A stretch of 64,000 nucleotides of DNA, from assembly GCA_009733775.1 (NCBI GenBank), contig WOGZ01000083.1:1-64000 (forward strand), written 5' to 3'. The stretch comes from Alectoria sarmentosa (taxonomy: Eukaryota > Ascomycota > Lecanoromycetes > Lecanorales > Parmeliaceae). Positions 25,260 to 34,811 of this stretch are shown piece after piece (the first letter of the stretch is position 1; each line of letters begins with the position of its first letter). The notes below the pieces were generated by a model, which saw nothing but the letters and a program-made list of their open reading frames with translations, did no database searches and was not told the origin of the DNA. Made by a program: the position numbers and the translations under genes.

Positions 25260-25929
25260 ATGACAGCCCTCAAAGCTGGAGACAGATTCCCCGAGGGCGT
25301 TGACTTCAGGTACACTGTTAATACTGCCCTCACGGTCGCTTGCACCTACTGAATCTCTCGCTCGTTGCAGTTGGGTGCCCTACACAGAAGAGAAAGAGTC
25401 CATTACATCCTGCGGCATTCCTCAGACATACAACGCCAGCAAAGAGTTTGCAGATAGAAAGGTAGTGCTCTTCGCCGTCCCAGGGGCCTTCACACCAGGC
25501 TGCTCGGTCCGCCACCTTCCCGGCTACATTGAACACTTGAACGAGATCAAAGGCAAAGGTGTTGATCTTATAATTGTGATTGCTATGAACGATGCTTGGG
25601 TCATGAATGCTTGGGGGAAGGCCAATGGCATCAAGAACGACAAGATCGTGAGCTGGAGACTCAGCAGGCTGATATTACGTCGCTAGCTAATAGGACTTCA
25701 GATGTTTATGTCCGACTCTGGCATAGCGTTCTCCAAGAGGATTGGCTGGACGCGTGGGGCAGACAGGACTGGGAGGTATGCTATGGTAATCGATCACGGG
25801 AAGATCGCATACGCAGAGACCGAGCCTGGAGGGGACGTTACAGTATGTCTCGACGAGGTTCAATGGGACAACATTAAAGCTGACCTTTGTGAGGTGTCTG
25901 GCGCTGAGGCCGTACTTTCAAAGCTCTGA
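25260..25929 (+). CDS. PMP20: Peroxisomal peroxiredoxin, Prx5/PMP20 type
   Basis: A thiol peroxidase reducing H2O2 and alkyl hydroperoxides, probably inside peroxisomes. Exons: 25260-25309, 25371-25647, 25702-25929 (184 aa). The start MTALKAGDRFPEGVDFSWVP is typical of the family. The peroxidatic motif PGAFTPGC carries the P-xxx-T-xx-C signature, and a catalytic Arg is in WTRGADRTGRYAM. The protein ends in SKL, a canonical PTS1 peroxisomal import signal, as in yeast Pmp20 proteins. Another Cys (ITSCGIP) near the N-terminus could serve as resolving Cys, but this is not certain. The length is normal, and the gene stands alone with more than 1 kb of spacer on each side. Confidence 0.94.
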
Positions 25930-27389
25930 GGTGGGTAGCAGTGGAGGCTGCCCTGGACCGCAAAAGGATAGCGGGCCTGCCATTGATCATTCGACGAAGT
26001 AGCCATTATGAAGTTCCTCATGAGGCACATGTTGCCCAGCCAATCGATAGACAACAGCAGAGATGGATTCTTGGAATTGCTGAGGACCAGCTGTAGCTAT
26101 CCCGTGCGCAAGCATACTCGGAAGTAACCTTACCTCCACACTTACATCCATATCTAACCTAGTCATAACCAAGGGAACGTAGCAAAAGTCATGCATAGAG
26201 GGAGTTTTATTTTCTTCAAATCCCAATAGGAAAGCCCGCGGTAATTTTTTTATTGCCCATGTTTTTGTGGGTAAAAAATGGCTCTTCCTATCAAAGGAGA
26301 TTCAACAAAGAAAGTTGAACGCATAAAAAGCAATTCCCTTGCATGTGAAATGACATTTACGGAGGAAGATGTCGTGACAATTGACTTTTTTCCCCCTTGG
26401 CAAGGCGCCTCAATCGTAGGATATCAACAATTTTTTTCAGATTGTTCGTCCTCTATGCATACTTTTGCTGCGTTCTCTGACAACAAAGGTAGCAGAAGCC
26501 TGGCAACAATATGAGACTCGTGAATGCACACGGCACCAAGGGATGACAAGAGCTCTAGCCGCTCTTACACTTTTGTTAGAATACGGTAGGCTGCTTTCGA
26601 GACTGGGATTCATCTGACAACGATCTTTTAAAAGGTATTGATTGAACGCATCTTCGGTATTGAATCATCGATCAAACACTCTGTTGGTGAGTTAGAAACG
26701 CAGCTTCGTCGATGGAAATCTTTGCCAATCGTATTCCGCATTTCCCTTCTTTTAGCGTTGGCCCAGTGTTGTCTTGGCAGTCGTTTTAGCGTATTCAAAA
26801 TCCTTGTGATTGCATAAGTATGATTTTCTGTTCATTCTCTACTTACTAGAACTGGCCCAGACTATGAACTACTTTATCGCATATACCTATCTAAGTACAA
26901 GGTAGGTTTCAGCGAGCTCGAAGCGAGCCCGCTTTCCAAGCTGATGATATGTAGGGCAAGCGTAGCCGAAATATCACATCCTTTTTAATCGTGCCACACA
27001 CTTAGCTCGTACCTCGCTAAGTGCTACCCGGCCATGCGCGATTTTCAGCCATACGCGACTTTTTGATCAATTTACAACTTATTTACTTCCATATTTACGT
27101 CTATTAACAACAACATAAATATATTATATTAAATCATCGAGAGTCGCATTATAGACGCTATTAACGTTATAAACTATCATGAGCGAGAGTTTAAATGATA
27201 TTTGTATTTGAAATGATACTTCGTAATAATTACAGCTGTGAAGTTGAAAATTGCACCTGTGTAACGGTGATATTCCCTGCCAAGCATTCTAACAAAAGAT
27301 TTTGAAGGAGCTAATTTTCCGAAGCTACATCCTCTGCTCCTCGAGATTCGTAGAGCTCGTAAAATTGACGTTTACAGATTAGAACCACA
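25930..27389. other. 1.46 kb gene-free interval with a small AT/RIP-like patch
   Basis: No supportable gene. At about 27058-27215 the sequence turns AT-rich with CpG-biased leftovers, like the block at 1-9376. Before it, at 26900-27060, there are GC-normal palindromic-looking pieces (GCTCGAAGCGAGCC). This looks like a short relic of a repeat. The final part serves FMP46. Confidence 0.5.
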
Positions 27390-28072
27390 ATGTTCCGCTT
27401 TCATAAGTCCCTCGATGTAATAAGTAAGTGTTCTGAAAAGCCGTGTCGCCAGATCTGTCTCGAGGACAAGAGGGTATTTTCTGTCCACCTTCTGATCTCC
27501 AAACCTGTCCAACAGCTCCGAACCTACCTTCAAGAAAGGATACTGACTCGAAACGCTCACAGCACTCTTCCACAAGCCTTCAATCCCAGCCTCTCTCAGA
27601 GTCGTCACTCTTCTCAAGCAAATCTCGGCCCATGCTTCTGAGACCGCAACGGAAGATCAAGCTACAGATCACACGCATCAGAACAAGCTTCAGCGTACGG
27701 AATTTGAATTGAACATCACAGAGGACCCACCTACGGGAGATCAAATGAGGACGATTCTGGAATATATGGGAGCTCATAATGCAGGTCGGCTCGTTGAGGA
27801 GGCAAAGGATTCAGGAGATGCCATCAAAAAGCTGGGAGACAACCCCAAGACATTCAAGCCGCCCGTGGTAAGTGCGCCATTGCACTGCGAATCTCCAACA
27901 GAACACTGATTGACATGTAGACCGTGGACTGGAACAATGGTAGAGTTGGTGGGTCGAGGCAGAATGCTTGCCAGAGATGCATGTACTGACAGTTTCTTCA
28001 GTGGTTGGAGATAATGAGTCCGAGATCATGAAAATGATTGCTCAATTACCGAAAGAGACTGAATCAGTTTAG
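27390..28072 (+). CDS. FMP46: Mitochondrial redox protein Fmp46 family (DUF1687)
   Basis: A small thioredoxin-fold protein of fungal mitochondria; its biochemical role is not settled. Exons: 27390-27423, 27563-27867, 27921-27948, 28002-28072 (145 aa). The protein starts MFRFHKSLDVITLFHKPSIP, then ASLRVVTLLKQISA, the core FELNITEDPPTGDQMRTILEY and the C-terminal TVDWNNGRVVVGDNESEIMK. These match the family in order and length. Exon 3 is only 28 nt. I chose its donor GTGGGT because it alone gives NNGRVVVGDNES. No CxxC motif is present, which is normal for the family. Intron 1 (139 nt) is longer than average. Confidence 0.88.
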
Positions 28073-28888
28073 GATAGGGAACTTGCTGGATGGAAGGGTG
28101 TATATGGGAATACTAATTGCTTTGCTGACCTCCGAAAGCCTTGATGCGATACAATGCACGCTGCAATCCGCGAATGAAGAGACTGCCTTGCCGAATCGCT
28201 TAGCATTCCCATCAACTCGTCGAATTCGTAGAATGCTGAGGACCCCAAGACCAGGAGGTGCTTGGTCTTCCTGGCCATGCATCAAAAATGAGTATCGAAT
28301 GTTTCTCCTCCTATGCCGTTTTTGAATTGAACGTAATTGCTATCTTGCTGTGCCATCAAAGCTTGCCTTTAGTATGCATAATGATCATGAGTGAAGCTGT
28401 GGTGTCAAGCCGCTAGTCAATTGAAGTGAAGTGACCATCATCTAAAAGCTGTAATTCTATGCTTTGTGCTCTCTTACATCCGAACACATACGCTGACTTC
28501 AACCCCAATACCAAGCCTCAAACAGGGGAATAGTTGATGGCGAAAGCTGTACAAACCAGTTGGATCTTTACACTTCTGCCATCTTCCAATATCTTTGATT
28601 GCCAAGAAGCGAGCCATCGCACTTCCTTTCATCCAGTCCTCTCGGAAAGGCAGCTACGGTCAAGCAACTACACCCAGCTTTTCTCACCTCTCGGAAGGTT
28701 GCTACCTCCGGCAGAACTACTGACACAACACATCGAAGACTTCCACTAGCCTTGGATACTGGGGACCGTCACCATGATCTCGTGCTTTGACGCTGTCAAC
28801 ACTTAGGTCCCCATGATCAACAACACGACCTCCTGGAGCGTAAAGCATTTTAGCATCCTTGCATCTGCTTTCTCACATTACCATCACC
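28073..28888. other. 816 bp intergenic region
   Basis: No supportable gene. It should hold the FMP46 3' UTR and the promoter and 5' UTR of the long RRM gene. A CACCATTACCATCACC-like stretch precedes the ATG at 28889. Confidence 0.5.
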
Positions 28889-31800
28889 ATGGCTTACCAT
28901 TTCGATGGGAAGGGCATCTTTTCTACGCGCAATGGCGAATATGCTCGACGCGAAAAGATTCCCAGCATGCGAATTATCGTCAGATCTAATCCCATCGAAG
29001 ACCGACAGACTTTGGTAGCGAAGCTGCAAAAAGACTTTCCTGAAGTGTGCAAGACGATCACTACTCCAGTTACGGACACGGACGTTTACGAATACTTTGA
29101 CTACTGCGACGCTGCAGTCCAGGGGTTTGAGTTCCTTCGCGCAGTCCTGGAGTATATTGCTGGGCTCAATGCAAGCGTCAACGTCAAAAAGGCAATGATG
29201 GTCCAGGACTATGTGGGCCGTTGGAAAAACACCAACCGTGAAGCCTTTACATACGTAAGATCTTACCATGCTGTCACGGACCTCTTCACTGAGCAGGATA
29301 TCGAAGAGCATGGAGTTGAATTCCTAACAGAGGCGATGATGCAGATCAAACGGCTGAGACGGCAAGAAGACGACGATGGTATGATTATGTTCCTCGTGAA
29401 TGAGGCGCATACGCTGATGATCAACTTTCCAGAAGCTTGTCAAAGCGCACTTCGTCTCCAGATGCAACATGCGCAAGCAAGATCCAATCCAGAGCACGGT
29501 CAGCCTCAGCCGCAAGGAGGTCTACTTCGCCAATTGCCTGGGCCTTCAGGCCAATTCCTAGCTCCGCAAGGTCACTTTCCTCTCCAGCGGCTTACACCAT
29601 CAACAGAGGTCTTGGAACATGTACATCCCGGGAGCACAAGCCGCGGCGACTTCCATAGTGATCCTACAGCTCACAACACCATGGATACCTACAATTCTGG
29701 GCCTCCGAGTAATTTTGTCGCCATACCGTCTCGAGGTCTCCCTGGTCCGTTCAGCTACCGACCATTGCCCCCTCTGAACCAACCTATTCCGCTCCTTAAC
29801 CGTGTAGGAACTTTCGAGGGCAATCCTCCTAAGGGAAAGAAGAACCCTAAAAAGAAATCTTCGGACGATGCCCGAATGGTGTCCCACGCGGGAAACGGCC
29901 CGCGCCAGGCATTTAATGATGCAAATCCTAAGCGTCCCTTCGCTCCACAGATCATGCGAATGCCATTTTATCCTCGATCGCCTGATACCATACCGCTGGT
30001 CCAAGAAATAGGCTCTTCTGCAGGATCCGTGTCATATTCCGGTAACTATCACCAACCCTCCTTGCCTCGAGCTCACCATTCAGGCAATGGGCAGGAGCCA
30101 TTTCATCTTCCGCCTTATCATGGACAGACGCCAATGCAGCCAACAATGGAGGGTCGTTCCCGTGAACGCGCAGTGTCGAACCCTTACTCGCCACCTGCCT
30201 ATGAATTGCCGGGGCCGACCCCTCCCATATCAGCCAACGTGCACCACCAAACTGCCACAGCGAAGAGACAATCGTTCGAAGAAAACGCTGGCTTTGTTTC
30301 CTCGCAAGTGCGGCCACACATATCTCAGCCGCTAGACCCACACGCCTTTGGGCACCATTTTCCAGATCGGCGAATGGACTCCCAAGACCGACAGGACCCT
30401 ATTCCAGAAGTTCAAAGACCCGCGCTGGGTCCGATGTCAAATGCTGGTCAACCACAGTTTTCGGGAACTTCGGGGCGTTCAAGGGCGAATGAAATTCCTG
30501 GACGTCCAATGCAGGAGGGCTGCACGATCTGGATCGGTGGATTACCAGACGAATTCGACAAAGCTGCTGTGCTGCATCTACTTAGGCCGTGCCGAGGGCT
30601 CCTTGACGTTAATGGGCCAAGGGTATCTTCGTCATGGGTATCTTCGCCATCAAAATACCAAACTAATCGTTCATATGCGTTTGCAGAGTATGTAATACCC
30701 ATCAGCAGCGTCGCACGCGATACTGACCTCAAAAATTACAGCTTCGAGAATCCTGTTGATGCTGCCGAAGCACTGGAACGTCTACCCCAAACGCGGTTTG
30801 TAAGCTTGCCCGAAGGACTTTTCCTCAGTACGAATTACCCAAAACCCAAGCTGCACCCGTCTCCGGGCCACTATCAGCATGGAAGCGGTGAAATCCGGAA
30901 GCGGCCAGCATCCAATGTCTCACCAACAAAGTCACGCATGGGCGAAGAGTCCAATCGTGCAGGGAAGTCAAAAAACGAACATAACCGAAAAGCATCAAAA
31001 GGTTCGGCTCGAGGGAAGAAACAGTCAACCAGCGGTCCAGAAGAGAAGGTGGAAAGACCTTCTGAGCGCGTCATTGCTGTGGGTGTGAGCCAGAAGGGGT
31101 CAGGCTTACATCCTGAAGAAGAAATTGCAATTCTAGATCCTCATGACAAAGTAGGATCAATGGCTTATGTGAGTCAATCTAGTACAGACGGTCAAGAAGA
31201 TCTAAAGTCAGTGAACCAAGACCCCGCCGTCGTTCAGCCAGACGTCAGCGTAGAAACGCATGCCAATCAGGTCTCGAGAATCACCGATGATGGGGCCCGG
31301 GAGATTGCATCGGCCCCAAGCGCCAAGCCTCAAGTTCAGGAGAGTCATGAAGCTATGAGCTCGGGACACACTGAAGGCTGTGCCAAAATCCCCAAGAGGA
31401 AGTCCAAGGGTTCCAATAAGCTGCCAGTGCCCGAGAATAAGGGGTCAGAGCCTTCTGCGGGACGACATACCTCTGGTGAATCCAAGCCAACAGCTCTGGC
31501 AAAGCCCTCTGCGAATAATGCTGGCCAGTTTTCGGACAATTCTGGCCGCTTAGAAGATAAGGGGAAGCAACATGGATTCGAAAATGAAGCCAGTAGAATG
31601 TTAGCCCCTACAGTCCCTTTGGAACCTACTTCTACATTACCGGAAGACCTAGAAACCCCGGACCAGTCTTTTTTAGGCTGCAATCCAACAGAAGCTGATG
31701 GCGAACAGCCGAAAGCTTCCGTTGCTAATGTCACTGAACCCAGCATTGCGAAAGACGATGAAGCGAAGGTATCGGACACCGTACCTGCACCACGGGAATC

Positions 31801-34318
31801 TCCCGTGTCAGCAGTGCCTCTCGAGCAAACAAAGGAGCCAATATCACAGGTAAGGAGACGAGATGTCAGCATTTCTACACAGGGATCTGCAGACACCGCC
31901 CCGTCCAGCCTAAGCTCCACAGCGCCGCCGTCTAGTTCTCAGACCGAATGCACAAACAGCATAACGCAGGGAACATTGTCGCCTATGGTTCAAGCAGCTC
32001 GTTCGTCATCGGAGGTAGCACTGTTTCCGGTCTTCTTCGAGCCTAGAGAGACGGCTGTGGAACAGAAATCAGAAATTCCAACGAGTCTGGCGCTCTCCGA
32101 AACGAGGAAGGGAACACAACGTGTTCAAGAAGAATTGCAAAACCCTATTAACGACGAGTTGGGAGGGTTCCAGCTGGGGACGATTAAAGAGAATCCCGAG
32201 CAAATTCCAACCATGTTGTTGATACAGCTTTCTCCATTTGATTATGATCGGGCAATTTTGAGGAGCCCAGCGCGCAAACGTGCACCGTCAGTACCACCTC
32301 GATCGAGTTCTCTCGCGGCGCCTTCATTACCAATCAAGACACACCAGAAGAAGAAGAAGCCTCGAAACTTCACACCAGTAAAAGAAGCACCTAGTGAAGA
32401 CGATGGTGACGATACGCGCTCTCCTTCAAAAGTCACAGGTCTCGCAGTTGAAGGCTCGAAGATGGATTTGAGTGTGCAAACAATGGGAAGCACGAAACCA
32501 AAATTTCCAGCCTTGATTGTTGACCCTGCGGCGCGCACCTTGTCGATCGACAAATCGAAGGACCTCCCCGAGCCGGAGACTCCCTTCTTAATGGACGACG
32601 GAGTGAGAGTGGCCCCTCCAAAGATCAATCGTCCGGTTGCGATGGAGGCCACGAACGCCGACCGGTACTATGTGCAGAAGAACAGCTACCAAGCCTTTCA
32701 TTTGGGCAATGTTATGCAAATCAATGCCACTTTCAACAGTCTCGACTCTTCCGACTCAACATCGACACTTTCTTCCGAAACACGCACTCCCGCGCATCCC
32801 TTGGCAAAGAGACAAACCGATCTTGAGATCACACTGCGAGAGGCTGGTTTTCGAAGCCTCTCGGGCACCAGCACGTTCACAATCAAAGTTCCAGAATTAG
32901 CTTTGCTTGAAACCCTAGATGAGGAAGGAAATCCATTGGAGATTCGCACCATCAAAGATGGGCCTGTGCTGTCCTGGATTGACGATCAAGGCAAAATAGG
33001 ACCGGGTATGAGTTTTGATGCGTGGACAAAGCAGCATGAAATAATCGAGGTTGTCAAGAAGGCGACTGCTGTGAAGCGACTTCTGGCTGGTTCGCCACCA
33101 CTATCTTGGACCGAAATAGAATCACTTCGACAGCAGCTTTCGCGGTTCGTCACTCACTTTGTCTCAGACGCACGAGAGCAGCAGGCCACAAAATTGAAAG
33201 CCCAAAAAATCCTGAGGGCCAAAGCTCTGCTTGACACCAGTCCGCAACGCGGTTCATCGACCAGTGAGATGCAGAAGTGGTCAAGAAATGTCGCCCTTTT
33301 TATAGAACAGAATAACTCGGAGCCATCGCCCGCTTACGCACAATCTCGGAAGCCTACAACCAATAGCCCTAGCACGTCATCCCGATGCGCGCCCTTGCGG
33401 AAGCAACGGCAAGAGCGTCGGGTCCCAATACTCATCAACAGGCCGGATCCGCAACCCTGGCCTTACAAGCTCGGGGGAGTCGAGGATACCTGCCAAGTTG
33501 CCCATCCTGAGTTGACCAATTCTGTCACAAGTGGACAGAGTACGGAATCTGAACCTTCACCAAGCACCTTCGGCCGTCGAACTCCATCTGAAGAGCGACC
33601 GACGCCATCAGTAGCCCTTATACCATCTGCGGCTCTCGATCGAGTCAGCAAGCTGAAAGACCTCTTTGTTGGAATGGAGAAAGATCATCGACGTTGGTCT
33701 GATGATCGCCACCGGGTCAGCACCCCTTCAGAGGAAGAGCGCATGACAATCTCCGATCCCGAGATCAAACCCTTGGGTGGAGAATTCGACGTGCGTAGAG
33801 TAACTGAGGTAAAGGATGGGAGCCCGGAACCAGGGATCAAGAAAATGGAGAATGAAGCGCGGCAGAAGCCTCATGAGGAGAAGCTGAATGGGAGCAAGGG
33901 GAAAGAATTGGGCAGCGAGAAAGGGAGGCAAGATCAGAGCTTTACCGCCAAGTCTGATGAGATCAACGACCCTCCTGCACCCGCTGAAGCAAAGGAGCAA
34001 GCGACTGGAAAATCAGAGGATCCCACTCATCAGAAGCAAATGTCTCAGCCGCTCGGAGTGCCAATTTTATCATTCGACAGCAATCATACGACCAGCAACG
34101 ATGGCAGCTCAGAAGAAGCGCAGCACAATCGGCGAAGAGGTGAGCACAGCCCCGTCAAGCGTAGCGGCTACAATTCTGTGGCTGGTTGGGGTATTGATGG
34201 AAAGCGAGGCGGAAGGAAGGAAGGAAGCAAGGATCCTTGGGCGTTACCGCAGGGCGAAAAGCCCTGGGGCTGTGGGGGGGAAGGGCGTGGTGAAAAGAAA
34301 AAGCGTGAGCGCCAATGA
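28889..34318 (+). CDS. Very large, mostly disordered RRM protein
   Basis: One long reading frame, 1809 aa if unspliced. The ATG at 28889 (MAYHFDGKG, context CACCATGG) is chosen over an in-frame upstream TTG. Residues 1-190 look folded (RIIVRSNPIEDRQ, FDYCDAAVQGFEFLRAVLEY). Residues 200-540 are Pro/Gln/His-rich. An RRM begins near 540 with GCTIWIGGLPDEFDKAAV and ends near LPEGLFLSTNYPK. Residues 700-1810 are Ser/Glu/Lys/Pro-rich and disordered, with a few hydrophobic islands (ALLETLDEEGNPLEIRTIK; SPPLSWTEIESLRQQL). A 54-nt GTATGT...TACAG segment at 30688-30741 sits inside the RRM in frame and is probably an intron, giving 1791 aa. The C-terminus has Gly/Trp motifs. An RNA-binding scaffold role is inferred; no orthologue is recognised. 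Confidence 0.85.
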   Translation: MAYHFDGKGIFSTRNGEYARREKIPSMRIIVRSNPIEDRQTLVAKLQKDFPEVCKTITTPVTDTDVYEYFDYCDAAVQGFEFLRAVLEYIAGLNASVNVKKAMMVQDYVGRWKNTNREAFTYVRSYHAVTDLFTEQDIEEHGVEFLTEAMMQIKRLRRQEDDDGMIMFLVNEAHTLMINFPEACQSALRLQMQHAQARSNPEHGQPQPQGGLLRQLPGPSGQFLAPQGHFPLQRLTPSTEVLEHVHPGSTSRGDFHSDPTAHNTMDTYNSGPPSNFVAIPSRGLPGPFSYRPLPPLNQPIPLLNRVGTFEGNPPKGKKNPKKKSSDDARMVSHAGNGPRQAFNDANPKRPFAPQIMRMPFYPRSPDTIPLVQEIGSSAGSVSYSGNYHQPSLPRAHHSGNGQEPFHLPPYHGQTPMQPTMEGRSRERAVSNPYSPPAYELPGPTPPISANVHHQTATAKRQSFEENAGFVSSQVRPHISQPLDPHAFGHHFPDRRMDSQDRQDPIPEVQRPALGPMSNAGQPQFSGTSGRSRANEIPGRPMQEGCTIWIGGLPDEFDKAAVLHLLRPCRGLLDVNGPRVSSSWVSSPSKYQTNRSYAFAEYVIPISSVARDTDLKNYSFENPVDAAEALERLPQTRFVSLPEGLFLSTNYPKPKLHPSPGHYQHGSGEIRKRPASNVSPTKSRMGEESNRAGKSKNEHNRKASKGSARGKKQSTSGPEEKVERPSERVIAVGVSQKGSGLHPEEEIAILDPHDKVGSMAYVSQSSTDGQEDLKSVNQDPAVVQPDVSVETHANQVSRITDDGAREIASAPSAKPQVQESHEAMSSGHTEGCAKIPKRKSKGSNKLPVPENKGSEPSAGRHTSGESKPTALAKPSANNAGQFSDNSGRLEDKGKQHGFENEASRMLAPTVPLEPTSTLPEDLETPDQSFLGCNPTEADGEQPKASVANVTEPSIAKDDEAKVSDTVPAPRESPVSAVPLEQTKEPISQVRRRDVSISTQGSADTAPSSLSSTAPPSSSQTECTNSITQGTLSPMVQAARSSSEVALFPVFFEPRETAVEQKSEIPTSLALSETRKGTQRVQEELQNPINDELGGFQLGTIKENPEQIPTMLLIQLSPFDYDRAILRSPARKRAPSVPPRSSSLAAPSLPIKTHQKKKKPRNFTPVKEAPSEDDGDDTRSPSKVTGLAVEGSKMDLSVQTMGSTKPKFPALIVDPAARTLSIDKSKDLPEPETPFLMDDGVRVAPPKINRPVAMEATNADRYYVQKNSYQAFHLGNVMQINATFNSLDSSDSTSTLSSETRTPAHPLAKRQTDLEITLREAGFRSLSGTSTFTIKVPELALLETLDEEGNPLEIRTIKDGPVLSWIDDQGKIGPGMSFDAWTKQHEIIEVVKKATAVKRLLAGSPPLSWTEIESLRQQLSRFVTHFVSDAREQQATKLKAQKILRAKALLDTSPQRGSSTSEMQKWSRNVALFIEQNNSEPSPAYAQSRKPTTNSPSTSSRCAPLRKQRQERRVPILINRPDPQPWPYKLGGVEDTCQVAHPELTNSVTSGQSTESEPSPSTFGRRTPSEERPTPSVALIPSAALDRVSKLKDLFVGMEKDHRRWSDDRHRVSTPSEEERMTISDPEIKPLGGEFDVRRVTEVKDGSPEPGIKKMENEARQKPHEEKLNGSKGKELGSEKGRQDQSFTAKSDEINDPPAPAEAKEQATGKSEDPTHQKQMSQPLGVPILSFDSNHTTSNDGSSEEAQHNRRRGEHSPVKRSGYNSVAGWGIDGKRGGRKEGSKDPWALPQGEKPWGCGGEGRGEKKKRERQ
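30688..30741 (+). other. Probable 54-nt in-frame intron in the RRM gene
   Basis: It begins GTATGT and has a CTGAC branch-like site 14 nt before the TTACAG end. Its removal joins YAFA-D to FENPVDAAEALERL, a normal RRM helix 2. Its length is a multiple of three and it has no stop, so both spliced and retained forms are translatable. Confidence 0.75.
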
Positions 34319-34811
34319 CTGGCTTCGAGTGCCAGATTCGAGATTGGCATGTTCGAAGAGCGTGGAAGCTTGGAAAGGAGACGCAGAGAAGGCCAAGCGT
34401 TGGAGAGAGAGGAGGAGCGTTGGATGCCGGAGGAGGGTTTTTATCTTAGCATGGTACTCTAGAAAGAGGTGGAGTTGCAGCAGCGATAGATAGGTAAATG
34501 AATCCATTAATCGCATTTTTGGGCATTCCGTCATAGTCTGATGCGACATTCAAGCGCTTACATGCTATCTTGTTCGTCCCCTAGCGCCCGTTTCCATCTT
34601 TCCGTCAAGAGACGCAGCCGCTATGTACCCCGTCTCTCGTACACATGACCCATTTCATTATTTCACCCCCCCCCCCAAAGTTCAAAGCTGTCTTACAGAC
34701 CTTTAATTCCAGGCAAGAAGACTGCTCGAGAAAAGAAAAAACATTCATGTCGTATGGAAACTTACTGCTTGTAAAACAGACATCGAAGCGAAGAAAAAAG
34801 CATCGAGCTCA
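34319..34811. other. Convergent 3' intergenic region
   Basis: This is 493 bp between the stops of the long RRM gene and the NDR kinase gene. It contains a C homopolymer of about 10 (34666-34677). No gene is seen. Confidence 0.6.
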
